DNA of 64,000 bases from Spirochaetia bacterium (GCA_025997595.1 BNUU01000005.1:1-64000), one strand, 5' to 3'; counted from the first letter of the stretch, positions 1 through 8,732 are shown. A program made the numbers and translations. The notes: generated by a model not told the origin, from the sequence alone.

Positions 1-172
1 CGAATTGCTTTTCTGTGTCCGCCAGACTTGCAGGGTTTCCCGCATAGGTCAGGGCATCCAGGTTGATGATCCGGCCGGCAAAGGCCGGGGTCTTATTCAG
101 CAAAGTGTGAATAAAGTTAACGCCGATAAATCCGGCGCCGCCGGTGACCAGGATATTGTTCAGGGTACGCAT
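1..172 (-). CDS. rfbB: dTDP-glucose 4,6-dehydratase, N-terminal part (runs off the left edge)
   Basis: First 57 codons of the enzyme that turns dTDP-glucose into dTDP-4-keto-6-deoxyglucose, the second step of dTDP-L-rhamnose synthesis. The ATG at 172-170 opens MRTLNNILVTGGAGFIG, the GxxGxxG NAD-binding loop of extended short-chain dehydrogenases, followed by INLDALTYAGNP, typical of RfbB/RmlB. The start lies 13 bases inside the end of the rfbC-rfbD gene, so translation is probably coupled. It is the last visible member of a four-gene minus-strand operon. The family call is secure; the remainder lies outside the window. Confidence 0.93.
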   Translation of the reverse strand, partial: MRTLNNILVTGGAGFIGVNFIHTLLNKTPAFAGRIINLDALTYAGNPASLADTEKQF

Positions 173-1620
173 GACTTTAAATATTCCTCCAAACTTGCAT
201 CCCAAGTAGGTATTTCAATACCCAAAACGGCTTTTACCTTACTTTTATCCAACACCGAATAGGCGGGGCGCCTTACCTTTGCGGGAAACTCGGCGCTGGT
301 ACATGGTTTAACCGCGCAGTCTTTGGTGAGTAGTCCCAGTTTTTTGCCCTGGGTGTAGATTTGCTGCGCAAAATCAAACCAGGTGATATTCCCATCATTG
401 GTGTAATGATAGATGCCGGGGGGAACCGTTTTACCGCCCTCAAGCGCCGCGATGAACAGCGTTACGGTACAGGCCAAATCATAAGCCCAGGTGGGACTGC
501 CCCGCTGGTCGTTCACCACCGAAACACTGTCCCGCTCCTGCATCAGCCGGAGCATGGTGTGCACAAAGTTATTACCCTGTTTGCCGTAGAGCCAGGCGGT
601 ACGGATGATCCAGGAAGCCTCATTCGCAGCAAGGACCCGGCGCTCACCATCCCGTTTGGTCAGGCCGTAAACCCCGATGGGGTCCGTGGGGTCATCTTCT
701 TTACGGGGCCGGCTTCCCTTGCCGTCAAACACATAGTCGGTAGAAAAATGGATGAGCCGGGCGCCGATCTTTTTCGCGGTTGCGGCGATATTGCCGGGGC
801 CGGCGGTGTTCAGGCGGCGGCAGGTTTCGGCATCATCTTCGGCCTTATCCACTGCGGTATAGGCGGCGCAGTTGATGATCCAGGTGATGGGCTGCCCGGC
901 GGCGGCCTGCTTTTCTACAAAGGCCGCAAGGGCCGCAGGATCGGTAATGTCCACTTCCCGGTCGGTGCCGGTGTGGGGGATGCCCTTCTTTTCAAGAAGC
1001 AGGGAAAGCTCAGTCCCCAGCATACCCTTGTTTCCGATTAACCACACCTGCGGTTTTTCTGCGGAAAACCGCCCCTTAGTCTTTAATGCCGCAAAAAAAG
1101 GGAGCTTTTTATCCTTATCGGAAAGGAGGTACGCCATCCCCAGATCCGGCCATTTGATGCCGATGGCGGGATCGTTCCAGATGACGCCCCCTTCATCTTC
1201 GGGGTGATAAAAATCGGTGCACTTATAGGCAAAAACAGCGGTCTCGCTTAAGACCAAAAAACCGTGGGCAAAGCCCGGAGGGATGTAATACTGGTTCTGT
1301 TTTTCGCCGCTTAAAATTACCCCATGCCATTTCCCATAACTGGGGGAGCCGGGCCGGATATCCACGGCCACGTCAAAAACCTCACCTTCGATGGCCCGGA
1401 CCAGTTTGCCCTGGGGATGGGTCTTCTGGAAATGGAGGCCCCGGAGCACCCCCTTTGTCGAGCGGGACTGGTTATCCTGCACGAAGGCAAGATTCAAACC
1501 TGCGGCGGCAAAATCCCGCTCCGACCAGGCTTCAAAAAAATAGCCCCGGCTGTCCCCAAAAACCCTGGGCTGAATTTCGTACAGTCCCGCAATGGGACAG
1601 GGTTCAAAGCTAAAGGGCAT
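160..1620 (-). CDS. rfbCD: Fused dTDP-4-dehydrorhamnose 3,5-epimerase / dTDP-4-dehydrorhamnose reductase
   Basis: One 486-residue protein carrying the last two enzymes of dTDP-L-rhamnose synthesis. Residues 1-185 are an RmlC cupin (VLRGLHFQ with catalytic His63, then KLVRAIEGEVFDVAVDIR and IPPGFAHGF). Residues 190-486 are an RmlD reductase with the NADPH loop GNKGMLG at 196-202, FSTDYVFDG and a YGLTK catalytic pair. The two halves are normally separate proteins of about 185 and 290 residues, and both look full length here with a short linker. The start codon shares one base with the rfbA stop (TAATG), and the end overlaps the rfbB start. A fused enzyme would couple epimerisation to reduction of the unstable keto-sugar (inference). 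Confidence 0.93.
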   Translation of the reverse strand: MPFSFEPCPIAGLYEIQPRVFGDSRGYFFEAWSERDFAAAGLNLAFVQDNQSRSTKGVLRGLHFQKTHPQGKLVRAIEGEVFDVAVDIRPGSPSYGKWHGVILSGEKQNQYYIPPGFAHGFLVLSETAVFAYKCTDFYHPEDEGGVIWNDPAIGIKWPDLGMAYLLSDKDKKLPFFAALKTKGRFSAEKPQVWLIGNKGMLGTELSLLLEKKGIPHTGTDREVDITDPAALAAFVEKQAAAGQPITWIINCAAYTAVDKAEDDAETCRRLNTAGPGNIAATAKKIGARLIHFSTDYVFDGKGSRPRKEDDPTDPIGVYGLTKRDGERRVLAANEASWIIRTAWLYGKQGNNFVHTMLRLMQERDSVSVVNDQRGSPTWAYDLACTVTLFIAALEGGKTVPPGIYHYTNDGNITWFDFAQQIYTQGKKLGLLTKDCAVKPCTSAEFPAKVRRPAYSVLDKSKVKAVLGIEIPTWDASLEEYLKSCVP

Positions 1621-2495
1621 TAAAGGTTCTCCGCCACATAGGTAAGGTATACACCATACTCAGTTTTGTAAGAAGCCGCGAGGGCCAGCAGATCCTCACG
1701 GGATATCCAGCGGTTGGCATAGGCGATTTCTTCAATGCAGGATACATACATGCCCTGCCGTTTCTGAATGGTAGCAATAAAGTTTGACGCCTCAAGGAGG
1801 CCGTCGTAGGCGCCGGTGTCCAGCCATGCCATGCCCCGGCCAAGGACTTCCACGGAAAGACGGCCCTGTTCCAGGTAAGCGTTGTTTACCGCGGTGATCT
1901 CGATTTCGCCGCGGCTGGATGGCCTGATGTCCCGGGCGATTTTCACCACTTCGTTATCGTAAAAATAGAGTCCCGGTACGGCATAATGGGATTTGGGAGC
2001 CGCAGGCTTTTCTTCTATCGAGAGGGCCTTACCCTGGGCATCGAATTCAACGACCCCGTAGGCGGTAGGGTCCTTTACAAAGTAGCCGAAGATCGCCCCG
2101 CCCCCGGCCTTTTCAACCCTGGCGGCGGTATTCCGCAGGGTTCCGCTGAACCCCCGGCCGTAAAAGACGTTATCCCCCAGTACCAGGGCGCAGCTATCGC
2201 CGCCGATAAAATCCGCCCCCAAAATGAAGGCGTCCGCAAGACCCCGGGGGCTCTCCTGGACCTTATATTCAAAATGCATCCCCAGCCATGCGCCATCACC
2301 GAAGAGTTCCCGAAACAGGGGCAGGTCCCGGGGGGTGGAAATGATCAGCACTTCCCGGATCCCCGCCAGCATCAGCACCGACAGGGGATAGTAGATCATG
2401 GGCTTGTCGTAGAGGGGCAGCAGCTGCTTGGAAACCGCCCTGGTTATGGGATAGAGCCGGGTGCCTGCGCCGCCGGCCAGAATAATACCTTTCAT
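1620..2495 (-). CDS. rfbA: Glucose-1-phosphate thymidylyltransferase
   Basis: Makes dTDP-glucose from dTTP and glucose 1-phosphate, the entry step to dTDP-L-rhamnose for O-antigen or other surface glycans. The 291-residue length is standard for RmlA. The nucleotide-binding signature [13 protein letters not shown] is at residues 6-18, [16 protein letters not shown] follows at about 23-38, and VLGDNVFYG and [19 protein letters not shown] mark the sugar site. The start overlaps the stop of the upstream ATPase gene by four bases (ATGA), and the stop shares a base with the next start, so the cluster is translationally coupled throughout. Confidence 0.95.
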   Translation of the reverse strand: MKGIILAGGAGTRLYPITRAVSKQLLPLYDKPMIYYPLSVLMLAGIREVLIISTPRDLPLFRELFGDGAWLGMHFEYKVQESPRGLADAFILGADFIGGDSCALVLGDNVFYGRGFSGTLRNTAARVEKAGGGAIFGYFVKDPTAYGVVEFDAQGKALSIEEKPAAPKSHYAVPGLYFYDNEVVKIARDIRPSSRGEIEITAVNNAYLEQGRLSVEVLGRGMAWLDTGAYDGLLEASNFIATIQKRQGMYVSCIEEIAYANRWISREDLLALAASYKTEYGVYLTYVAENL

Positions 2496-3718
2496 GTTGT
2501 TTCCTCAATTCCCGCAAAGTTATATTTCCAGGCGGGGATAACCTGAATCCGCTTGCCCTGTTCCAGAATAAGGTCTTCAGTATCCCGGGTCAAGATAATT
2601 CCCCCATCCTGCCCAAAAAACTTAAGCGCCGCCAGAAGGCCCTGTATTTCCCGGGGTTCGTCATCCCTTGTCAGCTCCAGGGTAACCTGAACGCAGAGGG
2701 GATGTTGACCGTGGGGATTTACGATGAAATCACACTCCCCGTCTTTACCGGCAAAATAAAACAGATCCCGGGTGTGGGGCCGCAGGCTGGTAAAAACAAA
2801 GTTTTCCAGCAGGGAGCCCCGGTTGCCGGTAAAAGAGGCGGTCCCGGTTTTGATGATCCCCGGATCGGCGACGTACAGTTTCTTGGGCGCAAGGCTTTGG
2901 GCCTTGGCGGACCAGGAAAAACAGGGCACCAGATGGATGAGATAGGCCGCTTCAAAATAGGAAAAGTATTCCAGCACCGTGGTGGCCGATTTGACCCCCG
3001 CCACGGAGAGCAGCTTACTGGGGGATACCAGCTGGGCCGCATTGGACACGAGGTACACAAACAGCCGGTGCAAAGAGGCCGCGTCCCGGAGCCCGTAACG
3101 GACCGCGATATCCCGGTACAAAATATCCTGCTGAAGCTGGGTCAGAATTTCCGTATTGCCGGTCTTGAGGTATTCGGGGAACCCGCCCTTTTCCAGATAG
3201 ATGTCCAGGGACTCCGCGCCGGCGGCCTGATTGGTAAAACGGCAAAATTCATCGTAAGAAAAGGGGAAAAGCTCCTTTGACAGATGCCTGCCGGTCAGCC
3301 TGCTGCCCAATTCCCGGCTCAGGAGCGAAGCATTGGAGCCGGTTACGATAACCTGGAAACCGTCATCCAGCTTCTGCCGGACATAAATTTCCCAATGCGG
3401 GGCCGATTGGATTTCGTCAAAAAAGAGCAGCCGGGCCCCGGATTCGGCGATAACCCGGTCCAAAAGTTCAAAATCCGCCGCAGAAAAATCGTAAAGCCTG
3501 AGATCGTCAAAATTAAAGTAGAAAAAGGGCCTCCCCAGTTTGTTGACAAACTGATGGAGCAGGGTACTTTTCCCGCAGCGCCGTATCCCACTGACGACCA
3601 GGGCATGGCTTTGGATGTCGGGCAGCGCCGGCAGGCCGTTACGCCTGATCCCCGAATCCTGCTCGCCCAAAGCCGCCTTCTGATCTATGCCAACTTCCAA
3701 CAGAGTCGATGTTTTCAT
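2492..3718 (-). CDS. AAA ATPase with DUF4143-type C-terminal domain
   Basis: A 408-residue ATPase of the family with an AAA_14-like N-terminal domain and a DUF4143 C-terminal domain. Walker A is [15 protein letters not shown] at about residues 43-57. Walker B is LLFFDEIQ, and [20 protein letters not shown] is the sensor/arginine segment. DUF4143 covers roughly residues 200-400, ending in a nuclease-like fold seen in this family ([20 protein letters not shown] resembles a degraded PD-(D/E)XK site). The cellular role of these proteins is not established. It heads the rfb operon and overlaps rfbA by four bases, an unusual partner for sugar-nucleotide genes. A 23-bp repeat array lies directly upstream. 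Its relation to rhamnose synthesis is unknown. Confidence 0.85.
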   Translation of the reverse strand: MKTSTLLEVGIDQKAALGEQDSGIRRNGLPALPDIQSHALVVSGIRRCGKSTLLHQFVNKLGRPFFYFNFDDLRLYDFSAADFELLDRVIAESGARLLFFDEIQSAPHWEIYVRQKLDDGFQVIVTGSNASLLSRELGSRLTGRHLSKELFPFSYDEFCRFTNQAAGAESLDIYLEKGGFPEYLKTGNTEILTQLQQDILYRDIAVRYGLRDAASLHRLFVYLVSNAAQLVSPSKLLSVAGVKSATTVLEYFSYFEAAYLIHLVPCFSWSAKAQSLAPKKLYVADPGIIKTGTASFTGNRGSLLENFVFTSLRPHTRDLFYFAGKDGECDFIVNPHGQHPLCVQVTLELTRDDEPREIQGLLAALKFFGQDGGIILTRDTEDLILEQGKRIQVIPAWKYNFAGIEETT

Positions 3719-3760
3719 AGCTTAAGTATAGGCTAATCATTCAAAATATTCCAGTAGTAA

Positions 3761-3799
3761 TGGATTATATATTTCATTTCTAATGAAATATATAATCCA
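3761..3799. repeat. Perfect 18-bp inverted repeat with 3-nt loop
   Basis: Left arm 3761-3778 (TGGATTATATATTTCATT) pairs perfectly with 3782-3799 across a TCT loop. It lies 43-81 bases upstream of the ATPase start and its right arm is the first unit of the adjacent tandem array. It could be an operator or a cruciform; no T-run follows, so it is not a convincing terminator. Confidence 0.85.
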
Positions 3800-3872
3800 A
3801 TGTTAACGAAATATATATTCCATTATTAATGAAATACTTATTCCAATGATAATGAAATACCTGACTTTATTG
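3781..3872. repeat. Four tandem 23-bp AT-rich repeats upstream of the ATPase gene
   Basis: Four consecutive 23-base units begin at 3781, 3804, 3827 and 3850, each starting TAA(T/C)GAAATA. The first three continue with an AT-rich stretch and TTCCA or ATCCA; the fourth diverges after TAATGAAATACC. An inverted copy precedes them at 3761. The array fills the spacer between the ATPase start and the VanZ-like stop. Iteron-like or operator-like binding by the neighbouring protein is possible but unproven. Confidence 0.82.
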
Positions 3873-3873
3873 A

Positions 3874-4269
3874 TTACGCTTGTTTTTTCCGCTTCAGCTT
3901 AAAGGCCGCAAACTTCATGGCCCCGGCGCCGAGGAGGGCGCCCAGGGTGTCCGCCAGCCAGTCCCAGAGGTTGCCATCGCGGCCGAGGACGAAGGACTGG
4001 TGAATTTCGTCGATTATGCCGTAGGCGGAGCCGATGGCGGCGGCAAGTAACAGGAAGGTGATGCCGGGGCGCTGCCATTTTTGCCGGGGGAACCAGAGGC
4101 CCGCCGTACAGGCCAGGACAAAATAGGCCAGCAGGTGCTGGAATTTGTCAAACCCCAGGATGCCCTTGGGCTTGGGGAGGATACTCTGGGAGGACAAAAA
4201 CCAAATCCCGGCAATTACCAGAATGGCGGGAATTTTTAGCAGAATTTTAAACAATGTACGCTTTTGCAT
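3874..4269 (-). CDS. VanZ-like membrane protein
   Basis: A 131-residue protein with four predicted membrane segments. Family motifs include FDKFQHLLAYFVLACTAGLWF and YGIIDEIHQSFVLGRDGNLWDWLADTLGALLG, the conserved D-E-x-x-Q and D-x-x-D-x-x-G pattern of VanZ-like proteins. VanZ itself raises teicoplanin resistance by an unknown route; chromosomal homologues have no settled role. I chose the ATG at 4269 because GGAG lies just upstream, rather than the GTG at 4287. It is divergent from uppP across a short spacer. No operon partner is visible. Confidence 0.8.
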   Translation of the reverse strand: MQKRTLFKILLKIPAILVIAGIWFLSSQSILPKPKGILGFDKFQHLLAYFVLACTAGLWFPRQKWQRPGITFLLLAAAIGSAYGIIDEIHQSFVLGRDGNLWDWLADTLGALLGAGAMKFAAFKLKRKKQA

Positions 4270-4293
4270 GCTGCTCCATATAGACACGGGCGC

Positions 4294-4322
4294 TTGAATT
4301 GCCCGGATAATATGATTACTGT
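4294..4322 (+). promoter_or_regulatory. Promoter of uppP, probably leaderless
   Basis: TTGAAT (4294-4299), 17-base spacer, TACTGT (4317-4322), then only ATCACC before the ATG at 4329. Transcription would start at or next to the start codon. No Shine-Dalgarno is present. Confidence 0.55.
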
Positions 4323-4328
4323 ATCACC

Positions 4329-5150
4329 ATGAGCGTATTTGAGGCCATCCTCCTGGGGACGATCCAGGGTATTACCGAATTTTTGCCCGTGAGCAGTTCC
4401 GGCCATCTGGTGCTGCTGCAGAAGATTTTCGGCATATCCGAGCCGGTACTGCTGTTTGACACCATGGTCCATGTGGGGACCCTGGCGGCGGTGTTTGTGG
4501 TACTGTGGCAGGATATTTGGGGGATTCTGCGGCGGATCATTCAGCCGGTGACGGGGTTTCTTATAGTGGCGACCGTTCCAACGGTAATTGTGGCGCTGAT
4601 TCTTAAAGATCAGATTGAAGCGGCCTTTGAATCCGGGGAATTTTTGGGGTTTGCCTTCCTTTTTACGGCCATAATGCTTCTCACGGCGGAATTTTTGGCG
4701 CGGCGGTCCGGTAAAACAAAGCCCGCAGGGGCCATGGGCTGGGTTGACGCCCTGATTATCGGCCTTTGTCAGGCGGCGGCCATCGTTCCCGGGGTGTCCC
4801 GGTCGGGAATGACCCTGTCGGGGGCCCTTTCCCGGAAGCTGGAACGGGGATATGCAGCCCGGTTCTCGTTTTTGTTGTCCATTCCGGCAATTCTGGGGGC
4901 CCTGGTTTTACAGCTGAAGGATTTGGCAGGGGGCGCCGCCGGGACCGCCGTGAACGCAGGCGCGGGAGGCGGCATTGGGGCGCTGCCGATCATCGCCGGC
5001 ACCCTGGCTGCCGCCGTGGTGGGCTTCTTCTCGGTACGGCTGATGCTGAAGATTGTTCGGGAGCGGTCGCTGCTGGGTTTTGCTCTATACACCGGCATTC
5101 TGGGGATACTGGTGCTTATCGATCAGTTTGGGACGCACGTCCTGCTTTAG
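4329..5150 (+). CDS. uppP: Undecaprenyl-diphosphatase (BacA/UppP)
   Basis: Integral membrane phosphatase that recycles undecaprenyl pyrophosphate to the monophosphate carrier for peptidoglycan and surface glycan export; overexpression is linked to bacitracin resistance. The 273-residue length is normal. The N-terminal motif GTIQGITEFLPVSSSGHLVLL (residues 8-28) and the second motif PGVSRSGMTLSGAL carry the conserved Glu, Ser, His and Arg of the family. About eight membrane segments follow, the last ending near the C terminus. It is convergent with the next gene, which ends six bases further on, and it stands alone behind its own promoter. It supports the neighbouring rhamnose pathway in envelope synthesis. 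Confidence 0.96.
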   Translation: MSVFEAILLGTIQGITEFLPVSSSGHLVLLQKIFGISEPVLLFDTMVHVGTLAAVFVVLWQDIWGILRRIIQPVTGFLIVATVPTVIVALILKDQIEAAFESGEFLGFAFLFTAIMLLTAEFLARRSGKTKPAGAMGWVDALIIGLCQAAAIVPGVSRSGMTLSGALSRKLERGYAARFSFLLSIPAILGALVLQLKDLAGGAAGTAVNAGAGGGIGALPIIAGTLAAAVVGFFSVRLMLKIVRERSLLGFALYTGILGILVLIDQFGTHVLL

Positions 5151-5155
5151 CAGAA

Positions 5156-6979
5156 CTAAATTTTTCTAAAAAGCTTGAGCTTTTCAATTAACACATCGTT
5201 ATCCTTCTGATCCCTGATCGCAAGACGAATCCAGGTGTCACCGGAAATTCCCTTTTTACCGCCCAGATCCTTGATAAAGATGCTGTGCTGTTCCAGCAGG
5301 TATTTTGCCAATTCAACGGCGGTAAAATCCCCGGAACAGCGGCACAGGAAATAATTTGCCTGTGAAGGAAATACTTCAAAAAGGCCGGTCTCTGCAAGGG
5401 CACCCTTAAAGCGGCGGCGTTCCGCAAAAATAGACTGGCAGGCTTTGCGGTAGTCTTTTTGATACTTGCCGATTATCTGCAAAAAATATTCGGCAAAGGA
5501 ATTGATATTCCATATCGGCATATTTTTGCGGATGCTTTTAATCAGGGCCGTATCACCTGAGGCCAGCACCCCAAGGCGTATGCCGGGGATGCCGTAACTT
5601 TTGCTCAAACTTTTAACAATAATGAGTTTTGGATATTGATTCAGAATTTTCTGCTGTAACAGGGAACCGTTTTCTTCAGCATCGCTAAAATCGATAAAAG
5701 ATTCATCGAGAAGTAAAGCTTTGTTTTGCTGTTTTAATATTTCCAAAAGCCGCAGAAGATCTGCGCGGGGGATGTAATTACCCGAAGGGTTATCGGGGTT
5801 GATGAGTATCATGGTGTCACACTGTTTGGACCAGGCGATCAGATCATCGGCGGTGTAGGCCATGTTTTTCGGTGCGTTCGGAGGATAGAGCGGCACAATC
5901 ACTGCCTTATCCCCCAGACTTTCGGGATATTCGTTAAAGGTGGGATAGATAACCCCAACGGTTCCCTGAATGAGGGGCGCCGCCGCCCGGATCAGTTCCG
6001 CAGCGCCGTTACCGGTCAAGACATTCGCTTCATCAATATCAAAGAGCTTCCCCGCAAGGAGGTTCTGCACATTCAGCCCCGATGGGTATTCCGTCAAAAG
6101 CTCGTCGAAATAGGCCTTCATCTCGTTCCGCATCTGCTCTGTGGGGAAATAGGGGTTAACCAGGTAACAGAAATCAAGCAGTTTGGGGAAACGCCAGTAG
6201 CCGCCGTAACGGCGGCTTATCAGCTTGAGGGTCTCTTCCGCAGTATTACTGAAAATGGTTTCCGCAATATCCTTGTCCTGGACATCATCAATTTCATACC
6301 ATTTCTGATCATCCAGAACCAGGGCCTTTAACTCGTTTTTATCAAGGGTGGTGATCACCCGCAGAACCTGCTCGTAGTATTCGTTATTACCCATGGCCTG
6401 GGAGTAGGCTTCCAGAAATGGCACATAGGAGGTTTGCAAAAATTCACGGGAAAATTTATAAATGTTGACGGTTTTGTAGTAAGACTGTTTTTCGTGGTAA
6501 TTAAAAGATTTCTTGGGGATAAAATTGGTAATGATATTATCGTTTGTGATTTGAACCACCGTACCATCCATCCACGATTCATAGGGGGCAACCACCGCCA
6601 GGGTCGGCTCCGGGCTTTGCAGCAGATCCCTAATGATACGGTCTTCAAAAATCAGATCGCTTTCCAGCAGCAGGGTGTCATCTAATAGCAGGTAATCCCT
6701 GGAAAGGTACAGCGAATAGATATTGTTGGTTTTGTTATACACGTCATTGGCGACATAGGTTATTTCGATGTTTTTATACCGGGGGCCCACAAAATTCATC
6801 AGATTATCTTTTTGATAACCCACTACGATGACGCACCTGGTCACGGCGGCGCTGTCCAGGGCGTCCAGGGCCCGTTCAATCAGGGTTTTTCCATTGATTG
6901 AAAGCATACATTTGGTGTTATTCGCGGTATATTTTCCCAGACGGCTGCCCATTCCCGCCGCCAGTATTATTGCCTGCAT
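5156..6979 (-). CDS. Nucleotidyltransferase-aminotransferase fusion (PntC-like candidate)
   Basis: A 607-residue two-domain protein. Residues 1 to about 245 are a LicC/RmlA-like nucleotidyltransferase with LAAGMGSRLG at 6-15, the following Lys in NNTKCML, and DDTLLLESDLIFED near the metal site. Residues 255-607 are a fold-type I PLP aminotransferase resembling HisC/CobD, with NPDNPSGNYIP, LLDESFIDF and the PLP lysine in SLSKSYGIPGIRLG. This architecture matches what I recall of the 2-aminoethylphosphonate cytidylyltransferase PntC of Treponema denticola, whose transaminase would supply aminoethylphosphonate. No phosphoenolpyruvate mutase or phosphonopyruvate decarboxylase is in this window, so substrate assignment is inference. 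A phosphocholine- or amino-alcohol-specific enzyme is the alternative. AGGAG precedes the ATG. Confidence 0.8.
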   Translation of the reverse strand: MQAIILAAGMGSRLGKYTANNTKCMLSINGKTLIERALDALDSAAVTRCVIVVGYQKDNLMNFVGPRYKNIEITYVANDVYNKTNNIYSLYLSRDYLLLDDTLLLESDLIFEDRIIRDLLQSPEPTLAVVAPYESWMDGTVVQITNDNIITNFIPKKSFNYHEKQSYYKTVNIYKFSREFLQTSYVPFLEAYSQAMGNNEYYEQVLRVITTLDKNELKALVLDDQKWYEIDDVQDKDIAETIFSNTAEETLKLISRRYGGYWRFPKLLDFCYLVNPYFPTEQMRNEMKAYFDELLTEYPSGLNVQNLLAGKLFDIDEANVLTGNGAAELIRAAAPLIQGTVGVIYPTFNEYPESLGDKAVIVPLYPPNAPKNMAYTADDLIAWSKQCDTMILINPDNPSGNYIPRADLLRLLEILKQQNKALLLDESFIDFSDAEENGSLLQQKILNQYPKLIIVKSLSKSYGIPGIRLGVLASGDTALIKSIRKNMPIWNINSFAEYFLQIIGKYQKDYRKACQSIFAERRRFKGALAETGLFEVFPSQANYFLCRCSGDFTAVELAKYLLEQHSIFIKDLGGKKGISGDTWIRLAIRDQKDNDVLIEKLKLFRKI

Positions 6980-7091
6980 CCCAGCTCCTGTTTATCAGCG
7001 CCAACCGTCCATTTTTTCAAGTCTACCATGCGATTTTGAACATAGCAAGCCAGTATTGACCTTGGCCGCCCGATAGGAGATCATCAGATAT

Positions 7092-7856
7092 ATGAACATT
7101 CTTGAAGGTCTTCCCTGGGACTTCAGCCCCTGGCAAATTATGGTCCTGGTCCTTTGCGGCATCAGTATCGGGCTGTCAAAAACGGGGTTCAGCGGGGTAA
7201 CCACCGTGATAATTCCCTTTATGACCTTCATTTTCGGTACCAAGGAATCCACCGGGGTAATGCTGCCCATGCTTTGCTTTGCAGATTTATTAGCGGTGAT
7301 CTGTTACCGGCGCTCCGCTTCTTGGAAGCACATCTTCAAGCTGCTTCCCTGGGCTCTGGGCGGATTCGCCATCGCCCTGGTGGTAGACCACTTTATCACT
7401 ACCGGGCGGGGCTTCAAGATCCTTATCGGGTCCTGTCTCCTTGCGGGGCTGGTGGCGATGGTCTGGAACGAAAAACGGAGCAAAGATGCGGCAATTCCCA
7501 CTGCCTGGTGGTTCAGCGCGGCCTTCGGTGCCCTGGGGGGCTTTACCACCATGATCAGCAACGCCGCAGGGCCCGTCATGTCGGTGTATTTGCTCGCCAT
7601 GCGGCTGCCCAAGACCGTTTTTGTAGGCACCGGGGCCTGGTTTTTCCTTATCGTCAACTACCTCAAGCTGCCCATCCAGCACTTTGTCTGGCATAACATC
7701 ACCCGGGAAACCCTTATCCTCAATGCCATGATGGTTCCCATCATTCTGGCGGGAGCCCTGATAGGGGTGGTACTGGTCAAAAGGATCTCCGAAACCCACT
7801 TCCGGGCCATGATACTGATACTGGCCACGATCTCGACATTCCTGCTTTTCCTGTAG
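7092..7856 (+). CDS. TauE/SafE family permease
   Basis: A 254-residue membrane protein with about eight hydrophobic segments, of the TauE/SafE (DUF81) family, often proposed to export sulfite or organosulfonates. GISIGLSKTGFSGVTTVIIP near the N terminus and GALGGFTTMISNAAGPVMSVYLLAMRLPK in the second half are the two internally repeated family motifs (glycine-rich with a Pro). TAGGAG sits ahead of the ATG. It is divergent from the nucleotidyltransferase fusion and upstream of grpE with 90 bases between. Substrate cannot be told from sequence. Confidence 0.88.
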   Translation: MNILEGLPWDFSPWQIMVLVLCGISIGLSKTGFSGVTTVIIPFMTFIFGTKESTGVMLPMLCFADLLAVICYRRSASWKHIFKLLPWALGGFAIALVVDHFITTGRGFKILIGSCLLAGLVAMVWNEKRSKDAAIPTAWWFSAAFGALGGFTTMISNAAGPVMSVYLLAMRLPKTVFVGTGAWFFLIVNYLKLPIQHFVWHNITRETLILNAMMVPIILAGALIGVVLVKRISETHFRAMILILATISTFLLFL

Positions 7857-7884
7857 ATTTTTTGCGGGATATTATGGATTTTTC

Positions 7885-7914
7885 TTGACCTTCACTGCTC
7901 CGGATAAGTATTTT
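7885..7914 (+). promoter_or_regulatory. Candidate promoter of grpE
   Basis: TTGACC (7885-7890), 18-base spacer, TATTTT (7909-7914), 32 bases ahead of the grpE ATG. No CIRCE inverted repeat is visible in this spacer and no hrcA gene is adjacent, so HrcA control is not supported here. Confidence 0.5.
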
Positions 7915-7946
7915 TTTAATAACACCCGTTCTTACAGGAAGTTTTA

Positions 7947-8732
7947 ATGTCAAAACATACTTCTCATGACAAGTACCAGGAAGGCGCAGCAACAAACCCG
8001 GCGGCAGGCGGGACAGAACAGCCGGATCTTCAAAGCGCCCGGGAAGCCGGTTCCGGTGAAGGCGCCGGTCCTGCCCCGGATGCGGATAGTGCCGGTGAAG
8101 GTAGGGGGACCGCTTCGGAAACCGCAGCCGGTGACGGCGCAACTGGTATGGATTGCGGTGCGAATGGCAGGGATGGCGCCGGACTTGCCAAAAAAATTGC
8201 CGATCTGGAAGCCCAACTTGCGGACTCAAAGGACCAATTTTTACGGAAGGCGGCGGATTTTGAAAATTTCCGCAAAAGGATGAACCAGGAAAAGCAGAAC
8301 GCCATCGATTTTGCCAACCAGAGTCTGCTTTTGGACCTTATCCCCATCATTGACGACTTTGATCGGGCCATTCAGTCCGCAAAAACCGCCATTGATGCCG
8401 GAAATTCTGCGGGAACGCCCCCTTCAAATGAATTTAATGCTTTGTATGAGGGGATCGGCATGATTTCCAAACGGCTTTCCTCCCAGTTGGACAGCAAATG
8501 GGGGCTTAAAAGCTTCGATTCCGCCGGGGAACCCTTCGATCCCAACCGGCACGAGGCTTTAATGATGGAAAAATCCGCCGAAATCATCGAACCGGTGGTT
8601 CAGCAGGAGTTCCTGAAGGGATACACGCTGAAAGACCGGATCGTCCGCAGCGCCAAGGTCAAGGTTTTGATGCCGGAGACCCCGGCTGCCGGGGCGGAAA
8701 GCGGCGCGGCAAGTGAAAATAACGGGGCTTAA
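7947..8732 (+). CDS. grpE: Nucleotide exchange factor GrpE
   Basis: Cytosolic co-chaperone that releases ADP from DnaK. The protein has 261 residues, longer than the usual 180-200, because of a low-complexity, Ala/Gly/Glu-rich N-terminal extension over residues 1-75. The coiled coil follows (IADLEAQLADSKDQFLRKAADFENFRKRM, about 78-110) and then the C-terminal beta domain with the GrpE signature FDPNRHEALM and LKDRIVRSAKVKV. AGGAAG lies ahead of the ATG. It is first in a grpE-dnaK-dnaJ cluster, 75 bases before dnaK. Confidence 0.96.
   Translation: MSKHTSHDKYQEGAATNPAAGGTEQPDLQSAREAGSGEGAGPAPDADSAGEGRGTASETAAGDGATGMDCGANGRDGAGLAKKIADLEAQLADSKDQFLRKAADFENFRKRMNQEKQNAIDFANQSLLLDLIPIIDDFDRAIQSAKTAIDAGNSAGTPPSNEFNALYEGIGMISKRLSSQLDSKWGLKSFDSAGEPFDPNRHEALMMEKSAEIIEPVVQQEFLKGYTLKDRIVRSAKVKVLMPETPAAGAESGAASENNGA

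Noticed and set aside
7857..7946. CIRCE element upstream of grpE
   Set aside because: No TTAGCACTC-N9-GAGTGCTAA or close variant is present.
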